Shown here: piece by piece, positions 45,282 through 54,453 of the stretch
Layout of the letters: every line of letters starts with the position of its first letter
Position numbering within the stretch: the stretch's first letter is position 1
Assembly: GCF_000721495.1 (NCBI RefSeq)
Contig: NZ_JOHY01000003.1
Span: 244,279 to 308,278 of the forward strand
DNA length: 64,000 nucleotides
Direction of reading: 5' to 3'
From: Streptomyces sp. NRRL F-5123
GTDB taxonomy: Bacteria; Actinomycetota; Actinomycetes; Streptomycetales; Streptomycetaceae
Program-made: the position numbers and the translations under genes
Notes under the pieces: model-generated
What the model was told of the DNA's origin: nothing
The model's database searches: none
Seen by the model: only the letters and a program-made list of their open reading frames with translations

Positions 45282-45755
45282 TCAGGAGCTGTTCTCGGCC
45301 TGGAACATCCAGTGGAATTTCTCCAGGTCGGCAGTCAGGCCGATGAGCAGGTCCTGGCTGACCGGGTCGGGGTCGGCGGTCACCTCGATGCGCTCCCGCA
45401 TCCGGGTGATCACGGCGTGCAGCGCGGCCACCATGATCTCGACGACCTCGGTGTCCTTGACCCACCCGTTGGTGACAGCGTCGATGCCGCTCGTCTTGGA
45501 GATCGTGCCCGCCCTGCCGTCCGCCGACACGCCGATCGCCGATGCCCGCTCGGCCACGGTGTCGGAGTGGGCGCGTGCGCTGTCCACCACCTCGTCGAGC
45601 TGGAGGTGGATCGAGCGGAAGCGCGGTCCCACCACGTTCCAGTGCACCTGCTTGGCCACCAGCGACAGGTCGAGTAGGTCGACCAGCGCGCCTTGGAGGG
45701 AATCCCCCACGACCTTGCGGTCCTGCTCGGACAACGGGCTCTTGACGACACTCAT
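45282..45755 (-). CDS. dpsC: Dps-family mini-ferritin, DpsC-like
   Basis: The 157-residue ferritin-like protein stores iron and protects DNA. The ferroxidase residues lie in LVAKQVHWNVVGPRFRSIHL followed by QLDEVVDSARAHSD (H, D, E of the intersubunit centre). The C-terminal EKFHWMFQAENSS is typical. From memory this matches S. coelicolor DpsC (SCO5756). A possible sigma-B-type promoter lies at 45840-45865 and an inverted repeat in the leader at 45791-45819. Confidence 0.9.
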   Translation of the reverse strand: MSVVKSPLSEQDRKVVGDSLQGALVDLLDLSLVAKQVHWNVVGPRFRSIHLQLDEVVDSARAHSDTVAERASAIGVSADGRAGTISKTSGIDAVTNGWVKDTEVVEIMVAALHAVITRMRERIEVTADPDPVSQDLLIGLTADLEKFHWMFQAENSS

Positions 45756-45790
45756 GCGGTTCTCCCAGCGGATGAACGCGAACAGACGCC

Positions 45791-45819
45791 GTCGAATCCG
45801 GATCCGACCCGGATTCGAC
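45791..45819 (-). promoter_or_regulatory. Inverted repeat in the dpsC leader
   Basis: The 11-nt arms 45791-45801 and 45809-45819 are perfectly complementary with a 7-nt spacer. It starts 36 nt before the dpsC start, between the putative promoter and the RBS. It could be an operator or an RNA hairpin. Confidence 0.5.
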
Positions 45820-45839
45820 CGTCTTCTGGCCTTCTCCGC

Positions 45840-45865
45840 CTACCCTGCCCTGACTCCCTGAACAC
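45840..45865 (-). promoter_or_regulatory. Putative sigma-B-type promoter of dpsC
   Basis: On the dpsC strand GTGT, a 16-nt spacer, then GGGTAG fits the Streptomyces sigma-B consensus (GNNT-N14-16-GGGTA). The start site would be about 75-80 nt before the gene. Confidence 0.5.
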
Positions 45866-45875
45866 GGCAAAGGCA

Positions 45876-45909
45876 GATCCGCCGCCGGGCGGCTGCCCGG
45901 CGGCGGATC
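45876..45909 (-). terminator. Terminator of clgR
   Basis: Arms 45876-45890 and 45895-45909 pair over 15 perfect bp with a 4-nt loop. The sequence after it on the clgR strand has a short T-rich stretch (CCTTTGCC). It lies about 90 nt after the clgR stop. Confidence 0.75.
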
Positions 45910-46000
45910 GGAGTCGTGCGCGGCCGACGTGCACATCGGCCTACGGCCTGGAATATCGCGTGACCACGGCAGACCGGCGGAACCGGTGGCAGCCCGGCCT

Positions 46001-46393
46001 TCAGGCCGCGACCACGTCCACGGCCTCGGCGGACTTCTTCGGCGCCTTGATGGTGATCCGCTCGTCCGGCGTGGACGTGACGGAGGTGACCGACGTTACG
46101 GTACCGAGCAGCGGCCGCATGGGAGCGGAGGCCGACTCGGACGCCGCGGACTGCGCCAGCTCGGCGAGAGACAGGTCGTCGCTGACCTCGCGCATCACTT
46201 CCGACATCGGGACGTCCAGAGCCTCGCAGATCGCGGAGAGCAGTTCGGAGGACGCCTCCTTCTGCCCCCGCTCGACCTCCGACAGATAGCCGAGCGAGAC
46301 CCGGGCGGACGAGGAGACCTCACGCAGGGTGCGGCCCTGACGCTGGCGCTGCCGACGCAGCACGTCACCCAGCAGGCGACGGAGCAGAATCAT
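46001..46393 (-). CDS. clgR: Clp gene regulator ClgR (XRE-type HTH)
   Basis: The 130-residue regulator has an XRE helix-turn-helix ([40 protein letters not shown]). ClgR activates clpP1/P2, clpC and lon in Streptomyces and is degraded by ClpP through its last residues. The C-terminus here is EAVDVVAA, with the two terminal Ala residues described as needed for proteolysis. The start ATG 46393 has GGAGGGAG upstream. The gene order clgR-cinA-pgsA is the known one in actinobacteria. Confidence 0.92.
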   Translation of the reverse strand: MILLRRLLGDVLRRQRQRQGRTLREVSSSARVSLGYLSEVERGQKEASSELLSAICEALDVPMSEVMREVSDDLSLAELAQSAASESASAPMRPLLGTVTSVTSVTSTPDERITIKAPKKSAEAVDVVAA

Positions 46394-46557
46394 CGGTGGC
46401 TCCCTCCTCGGATCGCGGTACCGCATCCTTCTCGCCCCACCGTACCGCCTCAGGCACTGGCCGTGCGGGGCGCGAAGACGTGTTCACTCAGGGCTGCAAA
46501 CATCGCCTCCCCCGCACTTCTTCCCTTCCTGCGGCCGCTGAACGCACACCGGACCCG

Positions 46558-47040
46558 TTATTCCGAGGACTTCCGCAGTTGCTCGGCCAGCAGATCGAGT
46601 ACGGCCGCGACCGACGCGCGGCGGATCGCGGCCCGGTCCCCGGTGAGCCGCAGCGGGGCGACCTCCGCGGCCCCGTCCGGTCCCGCGACGGCCACGAACA
46701 CGGTGCCCACCGGCTGCCCGTCCTGCGGCTCCGGCCCGGCGACCCCCGTGGTGGCCGCGCCCCAGTCCGCGCCGAGCCGGCGCCGTACGCCCTGGGCCAT
46801 CTCCCGCGCGACCTGGGCGTCCACCGCACCCCGCACGGCCAGCAGCTCCCCGTCCACGCCCAGCAGCTGCTCCTTCAGCGGCGTCGCGTACGCCGTGACC
46901 GAGCCGCGGAAGCTCCGGGAGGCGCCCGCCACCCCCGTCAGCTCCGCGGCCAGCAGGCCCCCGGTCAGCGACTCCGCCACAGCGAGGGTCCCGCCCCGCT
47001 CCCCCAGCAGCCGCAGCACCTCCGCAGCCGCACCGGTCAT
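46558..47040 (-). CDS. cinA: CinA C-terminal domain protein (NMN amidohydrolase)
   Basis: The 160-residue protein has the amidase-domain motifs LAVAESLTGGLLAAELTGVA and WGAATTGVAGPEPQDGQPVG, which remove the amide from nicotinamide mononucleotide. It has no N-terminal MoaB-like domain, so it is the short PncC-type form. Its ATG overlaps the pgsA stop by 4 nt (ATGA). clgR follows after 164 nt and probably has its own promoter. Confidence 0.92.
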   Translation of the reverse strand: MTGAAAEVLRLLGERGGTLAVAESLTGGLLAAELTGVAGASRSFRGSVTAYATPLKEQLLGVDGELLAVRGAVDAQVAREMAQGVRRRLGADWGAATTGVAGPEPQDGQPVGTVFVAVAGPDGAAEVAPLRLTGDRAAIRRASVAAVLDLLAEQLRKSSE

Positions 47041-47903
47041 CCGCCCTCCCCCGGCCGGTCAGCGGCCCCCGCGGACCCCGTACCGCCCGCTTCCGCCCCA
47101 CCGGCGGAGCCCGCGTCCGCCGCGCTGTCCTGGGCCCGCGCCCCCGCCGCCGCACCGGAGTCCGCCGCGCCCCGCGCCGCCCGCTCCGCCGCGAGCCCCG
47201 CCCGGCGCAGGACGACGGCCTGCCGCACGTAGTCCAGTCCCGTCGCGACGGTGAGCACCACCGCGGCGCCCATCAGCCACGCCCGCAGGCTGGCCAGCGG
47301 GCCGGTGAGCACCAGGATGTACATCCCCACGGCGACGCCCTGCGTGAGCGTCTTGAGCTTCCCGCCCCGGCTCGCCGGGATCACCCCGTGCCGGATCACC
47401 CAGAAGCGCATCAGCGTGATGCCCAGCTCCCGGAAGAGGATCACCGCGGTCACCCACCAGGGCAGGTCGCCGAGCGCCGAGAGCCCGACGAGGGCGGCGC
47501 CCATGATGGCCTTGTCCGCGATCGGGTCGGCGATCTTGCCGAAGTCGGTGACCAGGCCGTAGCGCCGCGCCAGCTCACCGTCGAAGAGGTCGGTGATCAT
47601 GGCGACGGCGAACGCCGCCCAGGCGAAGGAGCGCCACGCCGGGTCGTCCCCGCCGTCGTGCACGAGCAGCAGCACGAAGCCCGGCACCAGCACCAGCCGG
47701 GTCATCGTCAGCAGGTTGGCGATGTTCCACAGCCCGGCCTTCGCCGCCGGCGCACCGTCCGCGGCCGGGAGGACCAGTTCCTCGGGCGCCACCGTGGCCC
47801 CCGCCAGGCCCGCCTCGCCGGCGGAGGCCCCGCCCGGGGCAGCTCCGGCGGCGGACGACGAGGACGGCGGCGGGGAGGCCGCCGGCGCGGGGGCTCCGCT
47901 CAT
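47037..47903 (-). CDS. pgsA: CDP-diacylglycerol-glycerol-3-phosphate 3-phosphatidyltransferase
   Basis: The 288-residue membrane enzyme makes phosphatidylglycerophosphate. The CDP-alcohol phosphotransferase signature is present in [20 protein letters not shown] with DPIADK following. An N-terminal low-complexity stretch of about 55 residues and a C-terminal tail of about 60 (Ala/Gly-rich) flank four membrane segments. The start ATG 47903 overlaps the rimO stop by ATGA. Confidence 0.93.
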   Translation of the reverse strand: MSGAPAPAASPPPSSSSAAGAAPGGASAGEAGLAGATVAPEELVLPAADGAPAAKAGLWNIANLLTMTRLVLVPGFVLLLVHDGGDDPAWRSFAWAAFAVAMITDLFDGELARRYGLVTDFGKIADPIADKAIMGAALVGLSALGDLPWWVTAVILFRELGITLMRFWVIRHGVIPASRGGKLKTLTQGVAVGMYILVLTGPLASLRAWLMGAAVVLTVATGLDYVRQAVVLRRAGLAAERAARGAADSGAAAGARAQDSAADAGSAGGAEAGGTGSAGAADRPGEGG

Positions 47904-49414
47904 CTGCCCACCGCCGCGCCCAGCGGCTCGGCGACCAGGTCGACACCCTGCGCCCCGGTCACCTTGGCCGTCACGAGATCCCCGGGCTCGGTCCGCAGAC
48001 CGGCGACGGCGGCCATCAGGACCTGCCCGTCCGTCTCCGGCGCCTGGTGGTCGGCCCGCCCGGTGATCTCGCCGGTCTCCTCGTCCACGGCCTCGACGAG
48101 CACCTGGACGGTGTCCCCGATGCGCTCCTCGGCGCGCTGCGCGGTCAGCTCCTCGGCGAGCCGGGAGACGCGGGCCAGTCGGCCCGCGACCACGTCCTCG
48201 TCGAGCTTGCCGTCGAAACCGGCGGCCTCGGTGCCCTCCTCGTCGGAGTAACCGAAGACGCCGATCGCGTCCAGGCGCGCGGCGCCGAGGAAGCGTTCCA
48301 GCTCGGCGAGGTCGTCCTCGCTCTCGCCGGGGAAGCCGACGATGAAGTTGGACCGCACGCCCGCCTGCGGCGCCTTGGCGCGGATGGCGGCGAGCAGGTC
48401 GAGGAAGCGCTCGGTGTCGCCGAAGCGCCGCATCGCGCGCAGCACCCCGGGGGCGGAGTGCTGGAAGGACAGGTCGAAGTACGGCACCACACCGGGCGTG
48501 GAGGTCAGCACGTCGATGAGGCCGGGGCGCAGCTCGGCGGGCTGGAGGTAGCTGACCCGGACGCGTTCGATGCCCTCGACCGCGGCGAGCTCCGGCAGCA
48601 GGCTCTCCAGCAGGCGGATGTCGCCGAGGTCCTTGCCGTACGAGGTGTTGTTCTCGCTGACGAGCATCACCTCGCGGACGCCCTCCCCCGCGAGCCAGCG
48701 GGTCTCGCCGAGGACGTCGGAGGGGCGGCGGGAGATGAACGAGCCGCGGAAGGACGGGATGGCGCAGAAGGTGCAGCGGCGGTCGCAGCCCGAGGCGAGT
48801 TTCACCGAGGCGACCGGGCCCGAGTCGAGTCGGCGCCGCAGCGGCGGGCGCGGCCCGGAGGCGGGCGCGACACCGGCCGGCAGGTCGGCGAGGTCTGCGG
48901 TGGGGCCATCGGCGGCCTCCAGGATACCGCCGTCCGGGTAACCCTCTTGCGAGTGACCCGGCAGTGCCACGGTTGACGACTGGCGCTCGGCGGGGCTGAT
49001 CGGCAGCAGCTTGCGCCGGTCCCGCGGGGTGTGCGGGGCGTGGACCCCGCCGCCCAGGATGGTGCGCAGCCGGTCGGAGATGTCGGCGTAGTCGTCGAAG
49101 CCGAGCACGCCGTCGGCTTCGGGCAGCGCGTCGGCCAGCTCCTTGCCGTAGCGTTCCGCCATGCAGCCGACGGCGACGACGGCCTGGGTGCGGCCGTGCT
49201 CCTTGAGGTCGTTGGCTTCCAGCAGGGCGTCGACGGAGTCCTTCTTGGCCGCCTCGACGAAGCCGCAGGTGTTGACGACCGCCACGTCGGCGTCCGCGGC
49301 GTCCTCGACGAGCCGCCAGCCGTCCGCCGCCAGCCGTCCGGCGAGCTCTTCCGAGTCCACTTCGTTTCGGGCGCATCCGAGCGTGACAAGGGCGACGGTA
49401 CGGGGTTCGGGCAT
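47900..49414 (-). CDS. rimO: Ribosomal protein S12 methylthiotransferase RimO
   Basis: The 504-residue radical SAM enzyme methylthiolates Asp of ribosomal protein S12. Motifs: UPF0004 cysteines [28 protein letters not shown] and GCMAERYG; radical SAM cluster CDRRCTFC; C-terminal TRAM domain. There is an insert of about 50 residues between UPF0004 and radical SAM ([15 protein letters not shown] to PLRRRLDSG), as in other Streptomyces. It heads a coupled set rimO-pgsA-cinA. Confidence 0.95.
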   Translation of the reverse strand: MPEPRTVALVTLGCARNEVDSEELAGRLAADGWRLVEDAADADVAVVNTCGFVEAAKKDSVDALLEANDLKEHGRTQAVVAVGCMAERYGKELADALPEADGVLGFDDYADISDRLRTILGGGVHAPHTPRDRRKLLPISPAERQSSTVALPGHSQEGYPDGGILEAADGPTADLADLPAGVAPASGPRPPLRRRLDSGPVASVKLASGCDRRCTFCAIPSFRGSFISRRPSDVLGETRWLAGEGVREVMLVSENNTSYGKDLGDIRLLESLLPELAAVEGIERVRVSYLQPAELRPGLIDVLTSTPGVVPYFDLSFQHSAPGVLRAMRRFGDTERFLDLLAAIRAKAPQAGVRSNFIVGFPGESEDDLAELERFLGAARLDAIGVFGYSDEEGTEAAGFDGKLDEDVVAGRLARVSRLAEELTAQRAEERIGDTVQVLVEAVDEETGEITGRADHQAPETDGQVLMAAVAGLRTEPGDLVTAKVTGAQGVDLVAEPLGAAVGR

Positions 49415-49483
49415 GCACTCAGACTACCCGCTGCCCTGTCGGACCCCTCCCGCCTCGTCGGTTACGGCCGGATCCCTTCCCCG

Positions 49484-49576
49484 GCACCGGGTGTGCGCCG
49501 AAACGCGCCGGACCTGCACCGGATCCGCGCCCGACGTGCACCGGCCCCGCACCGAACGCGCGGCGGCCCTGCACCG
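49484..49576. repeat. Five phased GCACCG repeats upstream of rimO
   Basis: GCACCG occurs at 49484, 49516, 49538, 49549 and 49571, spacings 32, 22, 11 and 22 nt, close to whole helical turns. They lie 70-162 nt before the rimO start. Whether they bind a protein is unknown. Confidence 0.45.
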
Positions 49577-49586
49577 TACGCAGCGG

Positions 49587-50396
49587 TCAGCCCTGTGTCG
49601 GGTCGCCGGGGGTGTAGGTGAGCCTGACCACCTGGCCGGTGGAGCCGGCCGGGCCGAGGTCCTTGCCGTTGACGAACAGCTGCACCGCTCCGGCGTTGCC
49701 GACGATCAGCTTGATCTTCTTGTCGTCGGTGAAGGTCTGCGAGTCGCCCTTGAGGAGCGAGCCCTGGTAGAGCCGCTTGCCGTTGTGGTCGGTGGCCTGC
49801 ACCCAGCTGGTGCCGTCCTCCGCGGTGATCTTGACGGTGACCTTGCCGGGGGGCGCCGCGGCGATGGCGCTGCCGCTCGGGTCGGGCGACGGCGGCATGG
49901 TGCCCTGCGTCGTCTGCACGCCAGGGGTGGTGCTGGTACTGCTCGGAGTCGGCGGCGCGGGGTCGGCCTTGGGGGTCTTGCCGTCGTTGCCGCCGGTGAA
50001 GGCGGTGTAGCCGACGAAGCCGATCACGGCGACGATCGCCGCGACCATGGCGGCGGTCCAGTTGGGCCGGCGCGGCTCGGACTTGATGCCCTCGTTGGAG
50101 TAGACCGGGGCGACCGGCGCCGGCACGACCTCCGTGCCGTGCTCCGCCGCGTACTGCGCGATCAGCGGCTCGGGGTCGAGTCCCACGGCGCGGGCCAGCG
50201 TGCGGATGTGGCCGCGGGCGTAGACGTCGCCGCCGCAGCGCGAGAAGTCGTCCTGCTCGATCGACTGCACGATGGGGACGCGCACCCGGGTGACGGCGCT
50301 GACCTCGTCGACGGACAGTCCGGCGGCGATGCGGGCCTGGGCGAGGGCGTGGCCGACCGAAGGCCGGTCTTCGGTGGGCGTGTTGCCGAGGGACAC
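49587..50396 (-). CDS. RodZ-like helix-turn-helix membrane protein (DUF4115)
   Basis: The 269-residue protein has an N-terminal HTH (GHALAQARIAAGLSVDEVSA), a Pro-rich cytoplasmic linker, one membrane segment (AAMVAAIVAVIGFVGYTAFT, about 145-163) and a C-terminal DUF4115 beta domain (VTVKITAEDGTSWVQATDHN). This is the layout of the cytoskeletal protein RodZ, which links MreB to the wall. It is between ftsK and rimO on the same strand. The start is GTG 50396. Confidence 0.88.
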   Translation of the reverse strand: MSLGNTPTEDRPSVGHALAQARIAAGLSVDEVSAVTRVRVPIVQSIEQDDFSRCGGDVYARGHIRTLARAVGLDPEPLIAQYAAEHGTEVVPAPVAPVYSNEGIKSEPRRPNWTAAMVAAIVAVIGFVGYTAFTGGNDGKTPKADPAPPTPSSTSTTPGVQTTQGTMPPSPDPSGSAIAAAPPGKVTVKITAEDGTSWVQATDHNGKRLYQGSLLKGDSQTFTDDKKIKLIVGNAGAVQLFVNGKDLGPAGSTGQVVRLTYTPGDPTQG

Positions 50397-50640
50397 GAGG
50401 GCGCCTTTCGAACGTGCAGCCGCTGGGGGATCAGTCTAAGAGGGTGCCGAAACGGGGAGGCAAGCGGGCGGCGGAAATGTGTACGCCATCAGGATGCCGC
50501 CTTCCCTGTCGAAGTTGACGTACGAACAGATCAAACGGTTGCCCGAAGAATCCGACCGGTTTTCCGCCGCCACCGCGTGTCGCGGCGGGCCGCCGGCCGC
50601 GGACCCCTGGCCCGCGGTGGCGCCTGCCCCGACCGTCCGG

Positions 50641-53391
50641 TCACGCCCCGCCGCGGATCTCGGTCAGGACCCCGTCCAGTTCGTCCGCCTTCACCATCAC
50701 GTCACGCGCCTTCGAGCCCTCGCTGGGGCCTACGATGCCGCGCGACTCCATCAGATCCATGAGCCTGCCCGCCTTGGCGAAGCCCACACGCAGCTTGCGC
50801 TGCAACATCGACGTCGAGCCGAACTGCGTGGAGACCACCAGTTCCGCGGCCTGGCACAGCAGGTCCAGGTCGTCGCCGATCTCCTCGTCGATCTCCTTCT
50901 TCGGCCCGCTGCCGACCGTGACGTCCGAGCGGTACGTCGGTGTGAGCTGCGCCCTGCAGTGGTCGACGATCTTGGCGACCTCGTCCTCGGTGACGAAGGC
51001 GCCCTGCATCCGGATCGGCTTGTTCGCGCCCATCGGCAGGAACAGGCTGTCACCCTTTCCGATCAGCTTCTCGGCGCCGGGCTGGTCCAGGATGACCCGG
51101 CTGTCGGCGAGCGAGGACGTCGCGAAGGCCAGCCGGGAGGGCACGTTGGCCTTGATCAGCCCCGTCACGACATCGACGCTGGGCCGCTGGGTGGCGAGCA
51201 CCAGGTGGATACCGGCGGCCCGGGCGAGCTGGGTGATGCGGACGATGGAGTCCTCGACGTCGCGCGGCGCGACCATCATCAGGTCGGCCAGCTCGTCCAC
51301 GATCACCAGCAGGTACGGGTACGGCGTCAGCTCGCGCTCGCTGCCCTCCGGGGTCCTTGCCCGGCCGGAGCGTACGGCGGCGTTGAAGTCGTCGATGTGC
51401 CGGAAGCCGTACGCGGCCAGGTCGTCGTAGCGCAGGTCCATCTCGCGCACCACCCACTGCAGCGCCTCGGCGGCCCGCTTGGGGTTGGTGATGATCGGCG
51501 TGATCAGGTGGGGGATGCCCTCGTACGCGGTCAGCTCGACGCGCTTGGGGTCGACCAGCACCATGCGGACCTCGTCCGGGGTGGCGCGGGCCAGCACCGA
51601 GGTGATCAGGCAGTTGATGCAGGAGGACTTGCCGGAGCCGGTCGCGCCGGCGACGAGCACGTGCGGCATCTTCGCGAGGTTGGCCATCACGTAGCCGCCC
51701 TCGACGTCCTTGCCGAGCGCCACCGTCATCGGGTGGTCCTCGCCCGCGGCGTCGGCGGAGCGCAGCACGTCGCCGAGGTTGACCATCTCGCGGTCGCTGT
51801 TGGGGATCTCGATACCGACCGCGGACTTGCCGGGGATCGGGCTGATGATCCGCACGTCGGGGCTGGCGACGGAGTAGGCGATGTTCTTGGCGAGCGCGGT
51901 GATCCGCTCGACCTTGACCGCCGCGCCGAGCTCCACCTCGTAGCGGGTGACCGTCGGGCCGCGGGTGAAGCCGGTCACGGCCGCGTCGACCTTGAACTCC
52001 TTGAAGACCTGGGTGAGCGCCGCCACCACCGCGTCGTTGGCGGCGCTGCGGGTACGGCCCGGGCCGCCGCGCTCCAGCAGGTCCAGCGAAGGGAGCGCGT
52101 ACGTGATGTCACCGGAGAGCTGGAGCTGCTCGGCCCGCGGCGGGAGCGGCTCGCCCGTCTGCGGGTTCGGCTTGGTCAGGTCCGGCACGCCGTCCGAGCC
52201 GGTGTCCTCCTCCGCGCGGGCGGCCGGCACCGGCTTGCGCAGGTTGCTGGTCAGATCGGCCACCAGCGGCGACGGCTGCAGGCCGTGCAGAACCGCACCG
52301 TCCAGCGCGGCGGCCGCAGCAGCGGCGACGTCGACCGCGTCGGGCGCCCCGCCCTGCGCGGCGGCGGGCAGCGCCTCGGTACGGCGGCGCGGCCGGCGGC
52401 GCGGTTTCGGCTCGTCCACGAGCGGCTCCGCGGGCAGCCCCGCTGCGGGATCGGCGGACGTGCCGGCGCCCTCGCTCTCTATGTCGTACGGCTCGTCCCG
52501 CTTGGCCCGCCGGGGCAGCCGGCGCACCGGCGACTCGTCCTCGCCACTGCGGCCCGTCGTCCCCTGCTGCTCCGCCTCGTCGTCGAAGAACTCTTCGAGC
52601 GGCACGGCGTCGGGGTCCGGCGGCGGGGCGTACAGACCGATCCGGGCGCCGGCCGCCCGCAGGCGGCGCGGCACAGCGTGCACCGGGGTGGCGGTGACGA
52701 CGAGCAGCCCGAAGACCGTCACCAGCAGCAGCAGCGGCGCCGCCAGGAAGCCGCCGACGGTGTAGACGAGCGGGGAGGCGGCGGCCCAGCCGATCAGGCC
52801 GCCCGCGTCGCGCAGCGCGGTGGCCCCGTCGCTGCGGGCGGGCGAGCCGCAGGCCACATGGATCAGCCCGAGAGTGCCGATGGCGAGGGCCGACAGGCCG
52901 ATCACGATCCGGCCGTTGGCCTCCGGCTGCTCCGGGTGCCGCATCAGGCGCACCGCGACCGCGCCGAGCATCAGCGGCACCAGCAGGTCCAGCCGCCCGA
53001 AGGCGCCGGTGACCAGCAGCTCGACCAGGTCGCCGACCGGGCCGCGAAGATTCGACCAGGTGCCGGCGGCGACCACCAGAGTCAGGCCGACCAGCAGCAG
53101 GCCCAGGCCGTCCTTGCGGTGCGCGGGGTCGAGGCCGCGGGCGCCGCGCCCCACGCCGCGGAAGATCGCGCCGACGGCGTGCGCGAGGCCGAGCCACAGG
53201 GCGCGGAACATCCGCAGGATGCCGCTGGTCGGCGACGGCGCCGGTTTCGGCGCGGGTTTGGGCGCCGCTGCCGCCTTCTTGGCGGGCGGTTTCGCGGCGG
53301 CGCTCTTGGCCGCGGTCTTCTTCGCGGCGGACTTCTTGGCCGCAGGCTTCGCCGGGGGTTTCTTGGCGGTGCCGGACGTACGTGGGGCCAT
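50641..53391 (-). CDS. ftsK: DNA translocase FtsK
   Basis: The 916-residue translocase has a Lys/Ala/Pro-rich N-terminus (about 1-50), four membrane segments (about 75-260), a linker, then the motor with Walker A VAGATGSGKSSCINCLITSV (about 584), Walker B LLVIVDELADLMM and LVLATQRPSVDVVTGLIKAN, and the gamma domain at the end (KLRVGFAKAGRLMDLMESRG) that reads KOPS-like sites. It moves DNA during sporulation septation. The start is ATG 53391; a longer frame to 53469 has no RBS. Confidence 0.96.
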   Translation of the reverse strand: MAPRTSGTAKKPPAKPAAKKSAAKKTAAKSAAAKPPAKKAAAAPKPAPKPAPSPTSGILRMFRALWLGLAHAVGAIFRGVGRGARGLDPAHRKDGLGLLLVGLTLVVAAGTWSNLRGPVGDLVELLVTGAFGRLDLLVPLMLGAVAVRLMRHPEQPEANGRIVIGLSALAIGTLGLIHVACGSPARSDGATALRDAGGLIGWAAASPLVYTVGGFLAAPLLLLVTVFGLLVVTATPVHAVPRRLRAAGARIGLYAPPPDPDAVPLEEFFDDEAEQQGTTGRSGEDESPVRRLPRRAKRDEPYDIESEGAGTSADPAAGLPAEPLVDEPKPRRRPRRRTEALPAAAQGGAPDAVDVAAAAAAALDGAVLHGLQPSPLVADLTSNLRKPVPAARAEEDTGSDGVPDLTKPNPQTGEPLPPRAEQLQLSGDITYALPSLDLLERGGPGRTRSAANDAVVAALTQVFKEFKVDAAVTGFTRGPTVTRYEVELGAAVKVERITALAKNIAYSVASPDVRIISPIPGKSAVGIEIPNSDREMVNLGDVLRSADAAGEDHPMTVALGKDVEGGYVMANLAKMPHVLVAGATGSGKSSCINCLITSVLARATPDEVRMVLVDPKRVELTAYEGIPHLITPIITNPKRAAEALQWVVREMDLRYDDLAAYGFRHIDDFNAAVRSGRARTPEGSERELTPYPYLLVIVDELADLMMVAPRDVEDSIVRITQLARAAGIHLVLATQRPSVDVVTGLIKANVPSRLAFATSSLADSRVILDQPGAEKLIGKGDSLFLPMGANKPIRMQGAFVTEDEVAKIVDHCRAQLTPTYRSDVTVGSGPKKEIDEEIGDDLDLLCQAAELVVSTQFGSTSMLQRKLRVGFAKAGRLMDLMESRGIVGPSEGSKARDVMVKADELDGVLTEIRGGA

Positions 53392-53528
53392 GGTGCCGAG
53401 GTTACCGCCCTTGTGATCGGTGAACACGTGCCCCTGGGGATACGCCCGTTCGTGTCGGACGGTTCCCACGGCCCCGTTGACCCGGCGTCAACCTCCGTTG
53501 CTGCCGGGCCCCGGCGGTGCCGACGGCC

Positions 53529-54218
53529 CTACTCGCCGCCGGCGGACTGCCGTACGATCCCGCCGCCGCTGCCCGGGTCGAGCGCGTCCAGCGCGCGGCG
53601 CAGGCCGGTCAGCTTGCGCTCCAGGTGGGCGGCGGTGGCCACGGCGGCGGCGTCCGAGGACTCGCCCAACTGCTTGCCCAGCGCCTCGGCCTGCTCCTCG
53701 ACGGCGGCGAGCCGCGCCGAGAGCTCGGCGAGCAGCCCCGCGGGCTCCTTCGAGTTGTTGGAACCGGCGCCGGACGGCGCGTCCTGCTCCAGTTGCAGCC
53801 GCAGCAGCGCGGCCTGCTCTCGCAGTTGGCAGTTCTTCATGTACAGGTCGACGAAGACCGACACCTTGGCCCGCAGCACCCACGGGTCGAAGGGCTTCGA
53901 GATGTAGTCGACCGCGCCCGCCGCATAGCCCCGGAAGGTGTGGTGCGGGCCGTGGTTGATAGCGGTCAGGAAGATGATCGGGATGTCCCGTGTCCGCTCC
54001 CGCCGCTTGATGTGCGCCGCCGTCTCGAAGCCGTCCATGCCCGGCATCTGCACGTCGAGCAGGATCACCGCGAAATCGTCGGTGAGCAGCGCTTTGAGCG
54101 CTTCCTCCCCGGACGATGCCCTGACCAGAGTCTGATCGAGCGCGGAGAGAATCGCCTCCAGCGCCAGCAGATTCTCCGGCCGGTCATCGACCAGGAGGAT
54201 CTTGGCCTTCTGCACCAT
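53529..54218 (-). CDS. osaB: Response regulator OsaB
   Basis: The 229-residue protein has a receiver domain (about 1-125) with acidic residues DDRPEN and phospho-acceptor Asp55 in VILLDVQMPGMDGF, Lys in YISKPFDPW. The rest (about 135-229) is a coiled coil with no DNA-binding domain. From memory it matches S. coelicolor OsaB (SCO5749), needed for osmoadaptation with the hybrid kinase OsaA, which lies upstream. The start ATG 54218 follows GGAGGGCG. Confidence 0.9.
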   Translation of the reverse strand: MVQKAKILLVDDRPENLLALEAILSALDQTLVRASSGEEALKALLTDDFAVILLDVQMPGMDGFETAAHIKRRERTRDIPIIFLTAINHGPHHTFRGYAAGAVDYISKPFDPWVLRAKVSVFVDLYMKNCQLREQAALLRLQLEQDAPSGAGSNNSKEPAGLLAELSARLAAVEEQAEALGKQLGESSDAAAVATAAHLERKLTGLRRALDALDPGSGGGIVRQSAGGE

Positions 54219-54402
54219 GGCCCGCCCTCCTCGCCCCGGCATCGCGCCGGTCGCCGCCCCCAGGGACGACTCCGTCGCGCCGCCCGTCCTTGTGCCGGTC
54301 ATGGTAGCCGCACCCCGCCGTTCGCCACACCCTGTCACCGCCACGTCACTCACCACATCTCGAAAACGCTGGCGGAGACGAGAAGGTTCCCTCATCCTCG
54401 CG

Positions 54403-54420
54403 CCCTCACACGTGTGAGGG
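54403..54420. repeat. 18-bp perfect palindrome between osaA and osaB
   Basis: CCCTCACACGTGTGAGGG. It lies about 33 nt after the osaA stop and about 185 nt before the osaB start. It could be an operator of osaB or part of the osaA terminator; there is no T-tail after it. Confidence 0.5.
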
Positions 54421-54453
54421 ACCCTCCGGTCGGAAAAAATTCAACTTTCTTAC

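Noticed and set aside
45756..45790. A ClgR box (GTTCGC-type) upstream of dpsC
   Set aside because: GTTCGC is present on the dpsC strand but the next base is G, not a pyrimidine, and the distal GCG is not at the right distance.
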